Shown here piece by piece: positions 6,336 to 12,824 of a stretch of 15,456 bases of DNA; positions within the stretch are counted from its first letter, which is position 1; each line of letters starts with the position of its first letter. Source of the stretch: Nitrospira sp. (lineage in GTDB: Bacteria; UBA9089; CG2-30-40-21; SBAY01). Location: the NCBI GenBank assembly GCA_005239945.1, contig SBAY01000162.1:1-15456 (forward strand), read 5' to 3'. The translations under genes and the position numbers were made by a program. Below the pieces are notes generated by a model. That model was not told the origin of the DNA. It did not search any database and worked only from the letters and a program-made list of their open reading frames with translations.

Positions 6336-6962
6336 ATGAAAAAGAAGGATAAATTTTATGTAAGTCTTATTTTCTTTATTGTGATTTTTGCCTGGGTCAG
6401 GACTTATGAAATTGAGGCAGAATCACTGTGGACAAAAGGAAATAAAGAGAGTTTATTCACTGACCACAAGGCTAAAAAGGCAGGCGATATAATCACGGTA
6501 CTGGTACTTGAATCGGCTCAAGCGATGCAAAAAAGTTCGACTAAAAAATCTAAGGATGCCGAAATCAGTGGAGGACCTACTGCAGTTGAAAAAGGTAAAA
6601 AAAATCTTTTTGATTTCATTCCTTACATCGGAGCTAAAGGAAAGAGTAAATATAAAGGTGATGCCGATACATCTCGTTCTGGCGCTCTAAAGGCAAATGT
6701 TGTCGCTCAAGTAGTCAGAATTTTACCTAATGGGAATTTAGCTATTGAAGGAAGCAAAAAATTACTTATTAACAATGAGGAACAATTATTAACGGTCTCA
6801 GGGATAATTAGACCGGAGGATATTGAGGCAGATAATTCTATACTCTCTACCTATATCTTAGATGCCTCGATTAAATATAAAGGTTCAACCAGTTTCTCAG
6901 ACAAAGAAAGACCAGGGATTATTACCCGAGTATTCACCAAAATAGCGAATATATTATTTTAA
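6336..6962 (+). CDS. flgH: Flagellar L-ring protein FlgH, without a lipobox cysteine
   Basis: FlgH forms the L-ring, the rod bushing in the outer membrane. The 208-residue protein begins with a Sec signal (hydrophobic residues about 8-21, probable cleavage near EIEA-ES). It then shows the family start SLWTKGNKESLFTDHKAKKAGDIITVLVLES. Later come SRSGALKANVVAQVVRILPNGNLAIEGSKKL and VSGIIRPEDIEADNSILSTYILDASI, diagnostic of FlgH. Odd point: the enterobacterial protein is a lipoprotein, yet this one contains no cysteine at all, so it cannot be N-terminally lipidated. Homologues from other phyla may share this. It lies between flgA and flgI as expected for the ring genes. Confidence 0.95.
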   Translation: MKKKDKFYVSLIFFIVIFAWVRTYEIEAESLWTKGNKESLFTDHKAKKAGDIITVLVLESAQAMQKSSTKKSKDAEISGGPTAVEKGKKNLFDFIPYIGAKGKSKYKGDADTSRSGALKANVVAQVVRILPNGNLAIEGSKKLLINNEEQLLTVSGIIRPEDIEADNSILSTYILDASIKYKGSTSFSDKERPGIITRVFTKIANILF

Positions 6963-7000
6963 TAGGACCTACAGGTCTTATAAAACATATAAGTCCTATT
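6961..7000. repeat. Short palindromic repeat between flgH and flgI
   Basis: AATAGGAC (6961-6968) pairs with GTCCTATT (6993-7000), starting inside the flgH stop codon and followed by CTTTTTC. Related strings (TATAAGACATATAAAACCTATTTTTC, and TATATAAATCCTATTCTTTC) occur near 341-366 and 1678-1697. So this may be a small dispersed repeat family that could also act as a weak attenuator. Confidence 0.5.
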
Positions 7001-7024
7001 CTTTTTCAAGGAGGATTCAGACAA

Positions 7025-8056
7025 ATGATTCTCTTACGAAGATTTATTATCTTTTTTATTACTTTTATGAGTTTTATTGCCTTTGCTCAGGAGACAGAGG
7101 TTAGAGTAAAGGATTTATGCCGAATAGAAGGTGTTCGACCCAATCAATTAATAGGCTATGGATTGGTAGTAGGCTTACAAGGAACAGGAGATGCCAAGGG
7201 GACTTTTTTTACGGCACAATCTATCGTTAATATGCTAACCCGTCTGGGAATTTCAGTTGATAAGGAGAAAATGAAAATCGGCAATGTTGCCGCAGTAATG
7301 GTTACCGCTCAATTACCTTCATTTGCCAGAGCAGGGGATAAAATAGATATAGTGGTAGCAACATTAGGTGATGCCAAGAGTTTAGAGGGTGGTGTTTTAC
7401 TCCAAACGCCATTATCAGGTGCGGATAATGAGGTCTATGCCCTGGCACAAGGAGTTATTTCTATGGGTGGTAAGATGCGTGGGAAGGGACAGTTAACCGT
7501 AGCCAAAATCTCGCAAGGAGCAATTATTGAAAAAGAGGTTACCTGCTCTATTGTCAAAGAAGATGCTATTTCCTTAATTCTTAATGAGGCTGATTTTACT
7601 ACTGCCTCTAGAATAGCTACAGCCATTAATGCAAAATTTGCTCCCACTACGGCTAAGGCTCTGGATCCATCCTTAGTTTTAGTAAAAATACCCGCAAATT
7701 ACAAGGAAAAAACTGTTGAATTTATAGCCGCGTTAGAAGGTTTAACCTTAATCCCTGATATTGTGGCCAAGGTAATTATAAATGAACGCACAGGAACGAT
7801 AGTTATGGGTAAGGATATTCGGATTTCCCAGGTAGCCGTTTCTCATGGAGATATAAGTGTTGTGGTCAAAGCCACTGGTGAAAAAGAGACTAAGGAAACT
7901 AAAGAAGAAAGAATAATTATTCTTTCACCGGGGATAAGTATAAATGATATTGTTGCCGCATTGAACGCAATTGGTGCTACCCCTGATGATTTAATCGCCA
8001 TACTTCAAGCGATTAAATCCGCGGGGGCATTGCATGCAAAAATTATTATTATGTAA
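7025..8056 (+). CDS. flgI: Flagellar P-ring protein FlgI
   Basis: FlgI is the periplasmic P-ring subunit that encircles the rod in the peptidoglycan layer. The 343 residues begin with a Sec signal (RRFIIFFITFMSFIAFAQ, probable cleavage near residue 21). The strongly conserved mature start follows: VRVKDLCRIEGVRPNQLIGYGLVVGLQGTGD. Mid-protein VAAVMVTAQLPSFARAGDKIDIVV and the C-terminal LSPGISINDIVAALNAIGATPDDLIAILQAIKSAGALHA are typical of FlgI. A strong ribosome binding site (AAGGAGG, about 7008-7014) precedes the ATG. The stop is followed after 46 nt by the rod-binding gene. Depends on FlgA for assembly. Confidence 0.97.
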   Translation: MILLRRFIIFFITFMSFIAFAQETEVRVKDLCRIEGVRPNQLIGYGLVVGLQGTGDAKGTFFTAQSIVNMLTRLGISVDKEKMKIGNVAAVMVTAQLPSFARAGDKIDIVVATLGDAKSLEGGVLLQTPLSGADNEVYALAQGVISMGGKMRGKGQLTVAKISQGAIIEKEVTCSIVKEDAISLILNEADFTTASRIATAINAKFAPTTAKALDPSLVLVKIPANYKEKTVEFIAALEGLTLIPDIVAKVIINERTGTIVMGKDIRISQVAVSHGDISVVVKATGEKETKETKEERIIILSPGISINDIVAALNAIGATPDDLIAILQAIKSAGALHAKIIIM

Positions 8057-8060
8057 GGTA

Positions 8061-8084
8061 ATAGGTCTTATAGGTCTTATAAGG
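8061..8084. repeat. 9-bp tandem repeat between flgI and flgJ
   Basis: ATAGGTCTT occurs twice in tandem (8061-8069 and 8070-8078), followed by ATAAGG. The unit resembles the CAGGTCTTATAA part of the flgH/flgI palindrome, so the two intergenic gaps probably carry members of the same repeat family. Confidence 0.5.
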
Positions 8085-8102
8085 AAAAAAAGGAGCATGA
8101 AA

Positions 8103-8447
8103 ATGCCAACTGTCATACCAATAGGGATTAATAACCTCATTAATAATAAATTGATTGATAAAACCACTCCATCAAATGATTTTGCGACTGTCCTTAAAGG
8201 CGCCGAGGATAAAGAAAAGGCTAAAGCAAGATTAAAAGAGATAAGTTATGAGGTAGAGGCTCTCTTTATCAATCAATTATTAAAAGAGATGCGGGCATCT
8301 ATCCATAAAAGTTCTCTTTTTCACGGTGGTGCGGCAGAAAATATCTTTGAAGATATGTTGTTCGACGAGTATGCTAAACTAATGGCTAAATCAGATCAAT
8401 TCGGACTATCCCACCAAATTTATAACCAATTAAGTATGTATATGTGA
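8103..8447 (+). CDS. flgJ: FlgJ-type rod-binding protein (no muramidase domain)
   Basis: The FlgJ N-terminal domain caps and scaffolds the growing rod. This gene encodes only that domain: 114 residues with EISYEVEALFINQLLKEMRASIHK, then ENIFEDMLFDEYAKLMAKSDQFGLSHQIYNQL, the rod-binding signature. The peptidoglycan-hydrolase domain of enterobacterial FlgJ is absent, as in many phyla that use a separate hydrolase. I choose the ATG at 8103 because AGGAG (8091-8095) is 7 nt upstream. The ATG at 8097 is too close, and the longer frame from 8034 would overlap the end of flgI and has no ribosome binding site. It is the last flagellar gene of the run. Confidence 0.85.
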   Translation: MPTVIPIGINNLINNKLIDKTTPSNDFATVLKGAEDKEKAKARLKEISYEVEALFINQLLKEMRASIHKSSLFHGGAAENIFEDMLFDEYAKLMAKSDQFGLSHQIYNQLSMYM

Positions 8448-8466
8448 GTTTATTTTAGGGGTCGAT

Positions 8467-8532
8467 GGTAAAAAAGGAAGAAGAGTTCTCTTCCTTACCC
8501 TTGCCCCTTGTCCCCTCGAACCCTTTTTACCA
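8467..8532 (+). terminator. Possible terminator / structured region after flgJ
   Basis: AGGAAGA (8475-8481) pairs with TCTTCCT (8489-8495), extended by GGTA (8467-8470) with TACC (8496-8499). In an alternative fold GGTAAAAA (8467-8474) pairs with TTTTTACC (8524-8531). There is no clean T-run after either hairpin. It separates the flagellar run from the pilT promoter. Confidence 0.35.
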
Positions 8533-8549
8533 CCCTTCAAAAAAACTTG

Positions 8550-8578
8550 TTGACTTAAATTTAATTCTATGATATTAT
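8550..8578 (+). promoter_or_regulatory. Sigma70-type promoter for pilT
   Basis: TTGACT (8550-8555), exactly 17 nt, then TATTAT (8573-8578). Transcription would start near 8585, leaving about 34 nt of leader that includes the ribosome binding site AAAGGAGGG before the ATG at 8619. pilT is therefore probably its own unit. Confidence 0.65.
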
Positions 8579-8618
8579 TAAAGTATATAAAAACTATCCT
8601 CAAAGGAGGGAATAAAAA

Positions 8619-9683
8619 ATGATAAATATTAATGAATTACTTAAAATCATGATAGAAAAGGAATCTTCTGATTTACATATCAAAGTAGGATCACCACCTA
8701 CATTACGGATTCACGGAAAACTATGGCCAATAGAAGGATATGATGAACTCACTTCTGAGGATACAAAAGCAATAATTAATTCTATCCTTACTGATGAACA
8801 AAAGAAAAAATTTGAAGAAGAAGGTGAATTAGATACCGCCTATCCTGTTGAATCCATAGGTCGATTCAGGATTAATCTCTTCTCGCAACAACGAACCTAT
8901 GGAGCAGTCTTTCGACATATCCCTTTTAAGATAAGAAATTTTGATGAGTTAAGATTACCCTCTCAAATATTAGGACCATTATCTACATTGCAAAGGGGAT
9001 TGGTTATAGTTACAGGTCCTACCGGCAGTGGCAAATCTACGACATTAGCCGCCATAATCAATAATATCAATATAACTCAACGAAGACATATAATAACGAT
9101 TGAAGACCCAATTGAGTATGTTTTCAAGGATAAAATGTCCATCATTAATCAGCGGGAGTTAGGTGTTGACACTAAGTCATTCTCTACTGCCCTAAGACGA
9201 GTATTACGGCAGGATCCTGATGTAATCATGGTTGGTGAAATGCGTGATTTAGAAACAATGGGTTTAACTCTTTTAGCCGCTGAAACAGGACATTTAGTCT
9301 TAGCCACAATGCACACCAGTGGAGCGGTAATAGCCATTGACCGCATTATTGATTCATTCCCATCTGAACAACAACCGCAGGTACGAATGCAATTATCACT
9401 TATCCTGGAAGGAGTTATCTCACAAATATTACTTCCGAGGGCAGATGGAAAGGGAAGAATTGTGGCTATTGAAACTCTTATTGGTACACCGGCTATTAGA
9501 AACTTAATTCGTGAAGGGAAAACTCATCAAATGACTACCCTTCTCCATACCGGTGGTCAATTCGGTATGCAGACCCTTGAGCAATCTTTGAAAACACTTT
9601 ATCAAAAGGGTGATGTAAGTTTTGAAGATGCCTTTGCTACATCACATGATGCCGATACATTTAGAAAATTAGTGGGGAGGTAA
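8619..9683 (+). CDS. pilT: Type IV pilus retraction ATPase PilT
   Basis: PilT is the hexameric cytoplasmic ATPase that depolymerises type IV pili for twitching motility and DNA uptake. The 354-residue protein has normal length. Features in order: N-terminal PAS-like region with SSDLHIKVGSPPTLRIHG (17-33), Walker A GPTGSGKST (133-141), Asp box IEDPIEY (161-167), Walker B DPDVIMVGEMRD (199-210), His box AETGHLVLATMHT (221-233). The AIRNLIREGKTHQ segment (292-304) matches the PilT AIRNLIRE motif needed for retraction, separating it from PilB. It has its own promoter and a strong ribosome binding site. No other pilus gene is in the window. Confidence 0.95.
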   Translation: MININELLKIMIEKESSDLHIKVGSPPTLRIHGKLWPIEGYDELTSEDTKAIINSILTDEQKKKFEEEGELDTAYPVESIGRFRINLFSQQRTYGAVFRHIPFKIRNFDELRLPSQILGPLSTLQRGLVIVTGPTGSGKSTTLAAIINNINITQRRHIITIEDPIEYVFKDKMSIINQRELGVDTKSFSTALRRVLRQDPDVIMVGEMRDLETMGLTLLAAETGHLVLATMHTSGAVIAIDRIIDSFPSEQQPQVRMQLSLILEGVISQILLPRADGKGRIVAIETLIGTPAIRNLIREGKTHQMTTLLHTGGQFGMQTLEQSLKTLYQKGDVSFEDAFATSHDADTFRKLVGR

Positions 9684-9700
9684 AAATTTGTCACGGAAGA

Positions 9701-9773
9701 CGGAAGCCCAAAATTGGGGAACGGAGGCCCGAAATTGTTCGGGGAAAACACCATCAAACTCGTTGAGGCTTCC
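9701..9773 (-). repeat. Dispersed repeat copy B, with a partial tandem duplication
   Basis: The reverse complement of 9723-9773 matches copy A (GGAAGCCTCAACGAGTTTG, GGTGTTT, CCCGAACAA, TTCGGGC, TCC) with a few small differences. On the plus strand, 9701-9721 (CGGAAGCCCAAAATTGGGGAA) is a second, partial version of 9722-9746. The block begins just after the pilT stop. Confidence 0.7.
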
Positions 9774-9807
9774 AAGACAATCACTAACCGATTACTTTTC
9801 GTGCATT

Positions 9808-9977
9808 GTAACCGTTTAGCCTATGCATTAGGAGTATAAAAAGGGGATAAGGAGATATGGGAGATTATTCATTGTAAATTTTAAATTTAAAATGATAAAT
9901 TTGCAATTTGAAATGAAGTTATCCCCTTATCTTCCTAATCTTCACATCTCCTTTTCTTACACTACCTGAACGATTAC
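9808..9977. mobile_element. 170-bp MITE-like element 1, IS66-like ends, 8-bp target duplication
   Basis: The left end is GTAACCGTTTAG, and the right end read inward is GTAATCGTTCAG (10 of 12 match). The flanks are CGTGCATT (9800-9807) and CGTGCCTT (9978-9985), a 7-of-8 direct repeat expected of an aged 8-bp target duplication. GTAA-starting ends and 8-bp duplications are hallmarks of the IS66 family. The interior folds back: GGGGATAA (9843-9850) pairs with TTATCCCC (9919-9926), and a 16-bp A/T palindrome lies at 9878-9893. No ORF is inside. It accounts for most of the pilT-sppA gap. Confidence 0.68.
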
Positions 9978-10018
9978 CGTGCCTTAGTGTTTTAGTGGCC
10001 TGAATACTTAATAAGAAA

Positions 10019-10972
10019 ATGAAAAGAGAAAAATTAATTATAACAATTATTTTATTAATGTGCATTTTATCCATAGGTCTGGGTGTCTATTCAATTTTAC
10101 TCCGTAAAGACGAAATGACCGAAGAGGCATTATTCCCAAAAGGATTATTGCCGGAGAAAAAGAAAATAGGGGTAGTCTATATTTATGGAATGATTAGTTT
10201 TCCCCCAGAAGGTTTCAGTTTGTCTAAACGATTTTATGGAACTGAATATATCATCAATCAACTTAAAAATTTTAGAAAAGACCCAAATATTGCCGCAGTA
10301 ATATTAAAAATAAACAGCCCGGGCGGAACAGTAGCCGCAGTTCAAGAAATATATCAACAAGTCCAAAATCTTAGAAAGGCAAAGAAAAAGGTAGTCGTCT
10401 CAATTGGAGATATTGCCGCCTCAGGAGGATATTATATTGCTTGTGCCGCGGATAAAATTGTGGCTAATCATGGCTCTTTAACCGGAAGTATTGGTGTACT
10501 TATGAGTCTACCTAATCTCCAGGGATTCCTTGAAAAGGTAGGGGTAAGATTTAACATTATCAAAAGTGGTGAACATAAAGACATTGGTTCTGCCTTTAGA
10601 AATATGAGTGAAGAAGAAAAAGTATTACTTCAAGGGGTAATTGATAATGCCTATCAGCAGTTTTTTAATGAAGTAGCTAAAAACAGGAATAAGATTGAAA
10701 AGGAGAAGTTAAAAGAAATTGCCGATGGAAGGATATTTACCGGAGAACAGGCTTTGAAAGCAGGACTAATAGACGAATTAGGGACTTACGAAGATGTAAT
10801 AAAATTGACGGCTAAATTGGCTAATATTGAAGGTGAACCTATACTTGTGGAAGAAATTGCACCTTTAAAACAATTATTGGATTTTATCGAAATGAAAAGC
10901 CCGCTTGAAAAACTTCAGGAAAATTCCTCAAAAATCCTTCTGGAATACCGGTATCTCCCCTCAATAAATTAA
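10019..10972 (+). CDS. sppA: Signal peptide peptidase SppA
   Basis: SppA is a membrane-anchored serine protease that degrades signal peptides left in the membrane after secretion. The 317-residue protein has one N-terminal membrane segment (about 6-27) and a single protease domain, the short (non-duplicated) SppA form of Bacillus and many other bacteria. The nucleophile is Ser135 in DIAASGGYYIA and the general base is Lys187 in SGEHKDIG. Their spacing of 52 residues equals that of Bacillus SppA (147/199) as I recall. NSPGGTVAA (99-107) is the oxyanion-region motif. There is no recognisable ribosome binding site before the ATG, and element 1 ends 41 nt upstream, so its expression signals are unclear. 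Confidence 0.94.
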   Translation: MKREKLIITIILLMCILSIGLGVYSILLRKDEMTEEALFPKGLLPEKKKIGVVYIYGMISFPPEGFSLSKRFYGTEYIINQLKNFRKDPNIAAVILKINSPGGTVAAVQEIYQQVQNLRKAKKKVVVSIGDIAASGGYYIACAADKIVANHGSLTGSIGVLMSLPNLQGFLEKVGVRFNIIKSGEHKDIGSAFRNMSEEEKVLLQGVIDNAYQQFFNEVAKNRNKIEKEKLKEIADGRIFTGEQALKAGLIDELGTYEDVIKLTAKLANIEGEPILVEEIAPLKQLLDFIEMKSPLEKLQENSSKILLEYRYLPSIN

Positions 10973-11040
10973 GCTCCGCAACTTGTAACCAATAAAACTC
11001 TTGCTTTGAGCAATTGTTAAACAAAAGCGGTTATCTTTAC

Positions 11041-11120
11041 GCGGGATTTCGGGGTTCGGGATGAAACCTTGCCTTGTTGTAGAAAATCCCTAACGAGGTA
11101 AACCTCCAATCACTAACCCA
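11041..11120 (-). repeat. Degenerate dispersed repeat copy D
   Basis: A weak relative of copy B. CAATCACTAACC (11107-11118) followed by .ATTA is shared exactly with 9778-9789, and GATTTCGGGGTTCGGG and AACGAGGT resemble the B core. The alignment is poor in the middle. The preceding 10973-11040 shows no gene or clear repeat. Confidence 0.4.
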
Positions 11121-11168
11121 TTATCGTTATAGCACTTATTAATCCAAAATTTTACTTTGAATGGAGAC

Positions 11169-11218
11169 GGAAACCTCAACCTGTTAAACGGGTATTCCCC
11201 AAACAAGTTCAGGCATCC
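11169..11218 (+). repeat. Dispersed repeat copy C (interrupted downstream by the MITE)
   Basis: GGAAACCTCAAC, then TATTCCCCAAACAAGTTC and AGGCATCC, aligns with copy A at 263-314. Its downstream flank continues to CTTTCGAT (11227-11234), is split by element 2, and resumes at CTTTCGATTAATAACTAC (11433-11450), matching the unbroken flank of copy A. Confidence 0.68.
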
Positions 11219-11234
11219 GATGTAACCTTTCGAT

Positions 11235-11432
11235 GTAACCGCTCAGGTAGATAGACTGTAGGCATTTAGGCTGTAGGGCGAAGGTAGGTGAGATGATATG
11301 AAATCCAGGGAATTTGATAACCACGGTTTTGATGGCGACTCAAACACATGGAAAACGAGAAGATATTTTGGGTCATCAATACTCAATTGCTAACAGTCTA
11401 CAGCCTATAGCCTAAACAACCTAAACGGTTAC
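11235..11432. mobile_element. 198-bp MITE-like element 2, IS66-like ends, perfect 8-bp target duplication
   Basis: The left end is GTAACCGCTCAGGT, and the right end read inward is GTAACCGTTTAGGT (12 of 14 match). A perfect direct repeat CTTTCGAT abuts both ends (11227-11234 and 11433-11440). Subterminal TAG-GCTGTAGG-type units occur near both ends in opposite orientation. The core, about 11290-11385, differs from that of element 1 and has no ORF of note. Removing the element and one repeat restores a sequence that aligns with the flank of copy A (positions 311-344), so an empty site is present in the same window. Confidence 0.8.
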
Positions 11433-11470
11433 CTTTCGATTAATAACTACTATATTCGTATAATTTGTTT

Positions 11471-11517
11471 ATTCGTGATATTCGTTTTCAATGAAAAGAA
11501 AACACGAATTGACGAAT
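11471..11517. repeat. Imperfect inverted repeat of ATTCGT units
   Basis: ATTCGTGATATTCGTTTTC (11471-11489) is an imperfect inverted match to 11498-11517 around an 8-nt loop. It sits between element 2 and the LysM-gene terminator and is probably another extragenic palindrome. Confidence 0.5.
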
Positions 11518-11537
11518 ACCACAATGAAAGGTATTAT

Positions 11538-11579
11538 AAAAGGAAAGAGGGAAATAGTATAAACTATTTCCCTCTTTCC
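11538..11579 (-). terminator. Rho-independent terminator of the LysM gene
   Basis: A perfect 17-bp stem pairs 11542-11558 with 11563-11579 around an ATAA loop. Read on the minus strand it lies 30 nt after the LysM stop codon and is followed by TTTTATAA, a short T-run. Confidence 0.7.
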
Positions 11580-11608
11580 CTTACTTACACACTACTAAAG
11601 ATTTACTC

Positions 11609-12316
11609 TCATTTAAATACATTCAATAATAATACCAGTCCACAAGTTACACCAACGGCTAAAAAATCAATGGTATCTTCTGCCTCTTGTTTCCCCTGTC
11701 TTAATTTACTTGCCTCTTGTTTCGCTACCTTGAGTTTTTCTTCTAATTCTTCGATTGATTCCTGTAGCATCCTTTGTTCTTCTTTTAAGGCAAGCAAGTC
11801 ACCTTTTAACCCACCAATTTCTTTTTCTTTTGCGGTTATAGTCTTTTTATATTTTTCTTCTGATAATTTCAAGTCATGCTCTAATTTTGCTGCCTTTTTT
11901 ACCATTGCCTCATCAACAATTTCTCTCTCTTCAACTTTTCTGGGTTCTTCTGGTTTCTTTTCAAGTGATTCCTTCTTTTCCACCTCTTTTATTTCTTCTT
12001 TTACCTCCGTCACTCTTTCTCTTAACAGTTCCTTAATCTTTTCAGCATCTTCTATACGAATAAATAGTTTTTCATCAGGAAAAATCAAATCCGGGTCAGT
12101 AAAGGTATTTAAATCCTGAAATCTTTTCCACATTTCAGGATCTTTATAATATATTTCAGACAACTTCCATAAAGTATCCCCTTTTTTAATAGTAATTATT
12201 TCCACCTGTGTGCCCTCTGGTACTTCTTTAGGAGTAATCTTAGCCATTGCTGAACATGGAAGTAAAAAAGAAATTATTGTTATTGTAGAAATTAATGTTT
12301 TTAAATTATATCTCAT
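11609..12316 (-). CDS. LysM / coiled-coil envelope protein with C-terminal membrane anchor
   Basis: A 235-residue protein not assigned to a named family. It has a Sec signal (about 1-25, ending CSAMA; the LLPC is not a usable lipobox). A LysM-like domain follows (about 40-86, IITIKKGDTLWKLSEIYY then WKRFQDLN and FPDEKLFI), which would bind peptidoglycan. A long charged coiled coil (about 92-212) comes next, then a hydrophobic segment (about 215-233, DFLAVGVTCGLVLLLNVF). This layout would span from the inner membrane to the cell wall. It has a strong ribosome binding site (AAGGAGG, 12322-12328, 5-nt spacing) and its own terminator, so it is likely monocistronic. A link to the motility genes is possible but unproven. 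Confidence 0.85.
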   Translation of the reverse strand: MRYNLKTLISTITIISFLLPCSAMAKITPKEVPEGTQVEIITIKKGDTLWKLSEIYYKDPEMWKRFQDLNTFTDPDLIFPDEKLFIRIEDAEKIKELLRERVTEVKEEIKEVEKKESLEKKPEEPRKVEEREIVDEAMVKKAAKLEHDLKLSEEKYKKTITAKEKEIGGLKGDLLALKEEQRMLQESIEELEEKLKVAKQEASKLRQGKQEAEDTIDFLAVGVTCGLVLLLNVFK

Positions 12317-12373
12317 CCTTGCCTCCTTACGGTCATTTTTTACTAAGAGCCTATCCGAAAAGTTGAAAGTCCA

Positions 12374-12471
12374 AACCTGTTTTGACAGGATTACAGGATT
12401 ATCAGAATATTTTTACCTTATTAAATAATCCTGTAAAATCTGTAATCCCGACTAAAAAACCTTTTCCCTTG
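12374..12471. repeat. ACAGGATT-type fold-back repeat
   Basis: GACAGGATTACAGGATTAT (12384-12402) is mirrored by 12425-12451. TTACAGGATTAT (12391-12402) and ATAATCCTGTAA (12425-12436) form a perfect 12-bp core. The left arm contains an 8-bp tandem unit, ACAGGATT. It lies between the LysM gene and the small-ORF chain and has no coding potential. Confidence 0.65.
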
Positions 12472-12510
12472 CGTAACCTATAACTCCCTTAAAACTAATA
12501 TCTGCTGGCT

Positions 12511-12527
12511 AACACCTAAACGCTTAC
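12511..12527 (-). mobile_element. Solo IS66-like end
   Basis: Read on the minus strand this is GTAAGCGTTTAGGTGTT, the same end sequence as elements 1 and 2 and the closest of the set to the GTAAGCG start typical of IS66-family ends. No partner end or matching 8-bp repeat of CTAATGAC is found in 12317-12520, so this is probably a remnant. It directly abuts the stop codon of the 32-residue ORF. Confidence 0.45.
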
Positions 12528-12626
12528 CTAATGACTATGTTTTTTCCCTTCTTGCCATCTAAATGCAACCAGAAAACCAATTCCTGTCAATATAGCTATT
12601 CCCAGCATAATATAAAGTCCTTCCAT
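12528..12626 (-). CDS. Small single-pass membrane protein, 32 residues
   Basis: The ORF begins MEGLYIMLGIAILTGIGFL and ends in the polar tail RWQEGKKHSH. It has one predicted membrane segment with a short charged, His-bearing tail. Size and layout recall CcoS-type cbb3 oxidase assembly peptides, but no oxidase gene is nearby and the match is not sufficient to name it. It starts 3 nt after the stop of the 63-residue gene, with GGA about 10 nt upstream, so coupled translation is likely. The stop codon touches the solo IS66-like end. Confidence 0.5.
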   Translation of the reverse strand: MEGLYIMLGIAILTGIGFLVAFRWQEGKKHSH

Positions 12627-12629
12627 CAA

Positions 12630-12821
12630 TTATTCATCCTTATCTTTTGGGGTTACAAAATATGACAATAATGCACATAATAAAAATGTTAAACCCAGCA
12701 AGATTCCTATCGATATAATAAATTCCCCACGTACTATACTTCCAATAATACCTGCCGTAAGTGTATATTTTGCTGTGTCTGCAAAAATATTTCCAATTAC
12801 TTTCCTGCGTTCAAAATTCAT
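12630..12821 (-). CDS. Small two-pass membrane protein, 63 residues
   Basis: The protein starts MNFERRKVIGNIFADTAKYTLTAGIIGSIV, and two hydrophobic stretches (about 17-29 and 33-56) are joined by RGEF; the tail TPKDKDE is charged. The FADTAKY..TA pattern resembles small membrane proteins such as those labelled DUF6722, but this is from memory and uncertain. There is no strong ribosome binding site. It starts 3 nt after a 20-codon ORF and is followed 3 nt later by a 32-codon ORF, so it probably depends on coupled translation from the barrel gene upstream. Function unknown. Confidence 0.65.
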   Translation of the reverse strand: MNFERRKVIGNIFADTAKYTLTAGIIGSIVRGEFIISIGILLGLTFLLCALLSYFVTPKDKDE

Positions 12822-12824
12822 TCT

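Noticed and set aside
8034..8102. Longer flgJ start overlapping flgI
   Set aside because: The extension encodes the intergenic repeat, lacks a ribosome binding site and has no family similarity; the ATG at 8103 has AGGAG at 7 nt.
10973..11608. CRISPR array or RNA gene in the gene-free stretch
   Set aside because: The repeats are few, divergent, in both orientations and not regularly spaced; no tRNA or rRNA features were seen.
11475..12119. Long plus-strand ORF (214 codons) opposite the LysM gene
   Set aside because: Its product is Ser/Phe-rich low-complexity sequence, the usual antisense of a Glu/Lys-rich coiled coil; the minus-strand gene has a signal peptide, a LysM domain and a strong ribosome binding site.
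12239..12316. LysM protein as a lipoprotein (LLPC motif)
   Set aside because: Proline directly before the cysteine does not fit the lipobox; the CSAMA signal peptidase I site a few residues later fits better.
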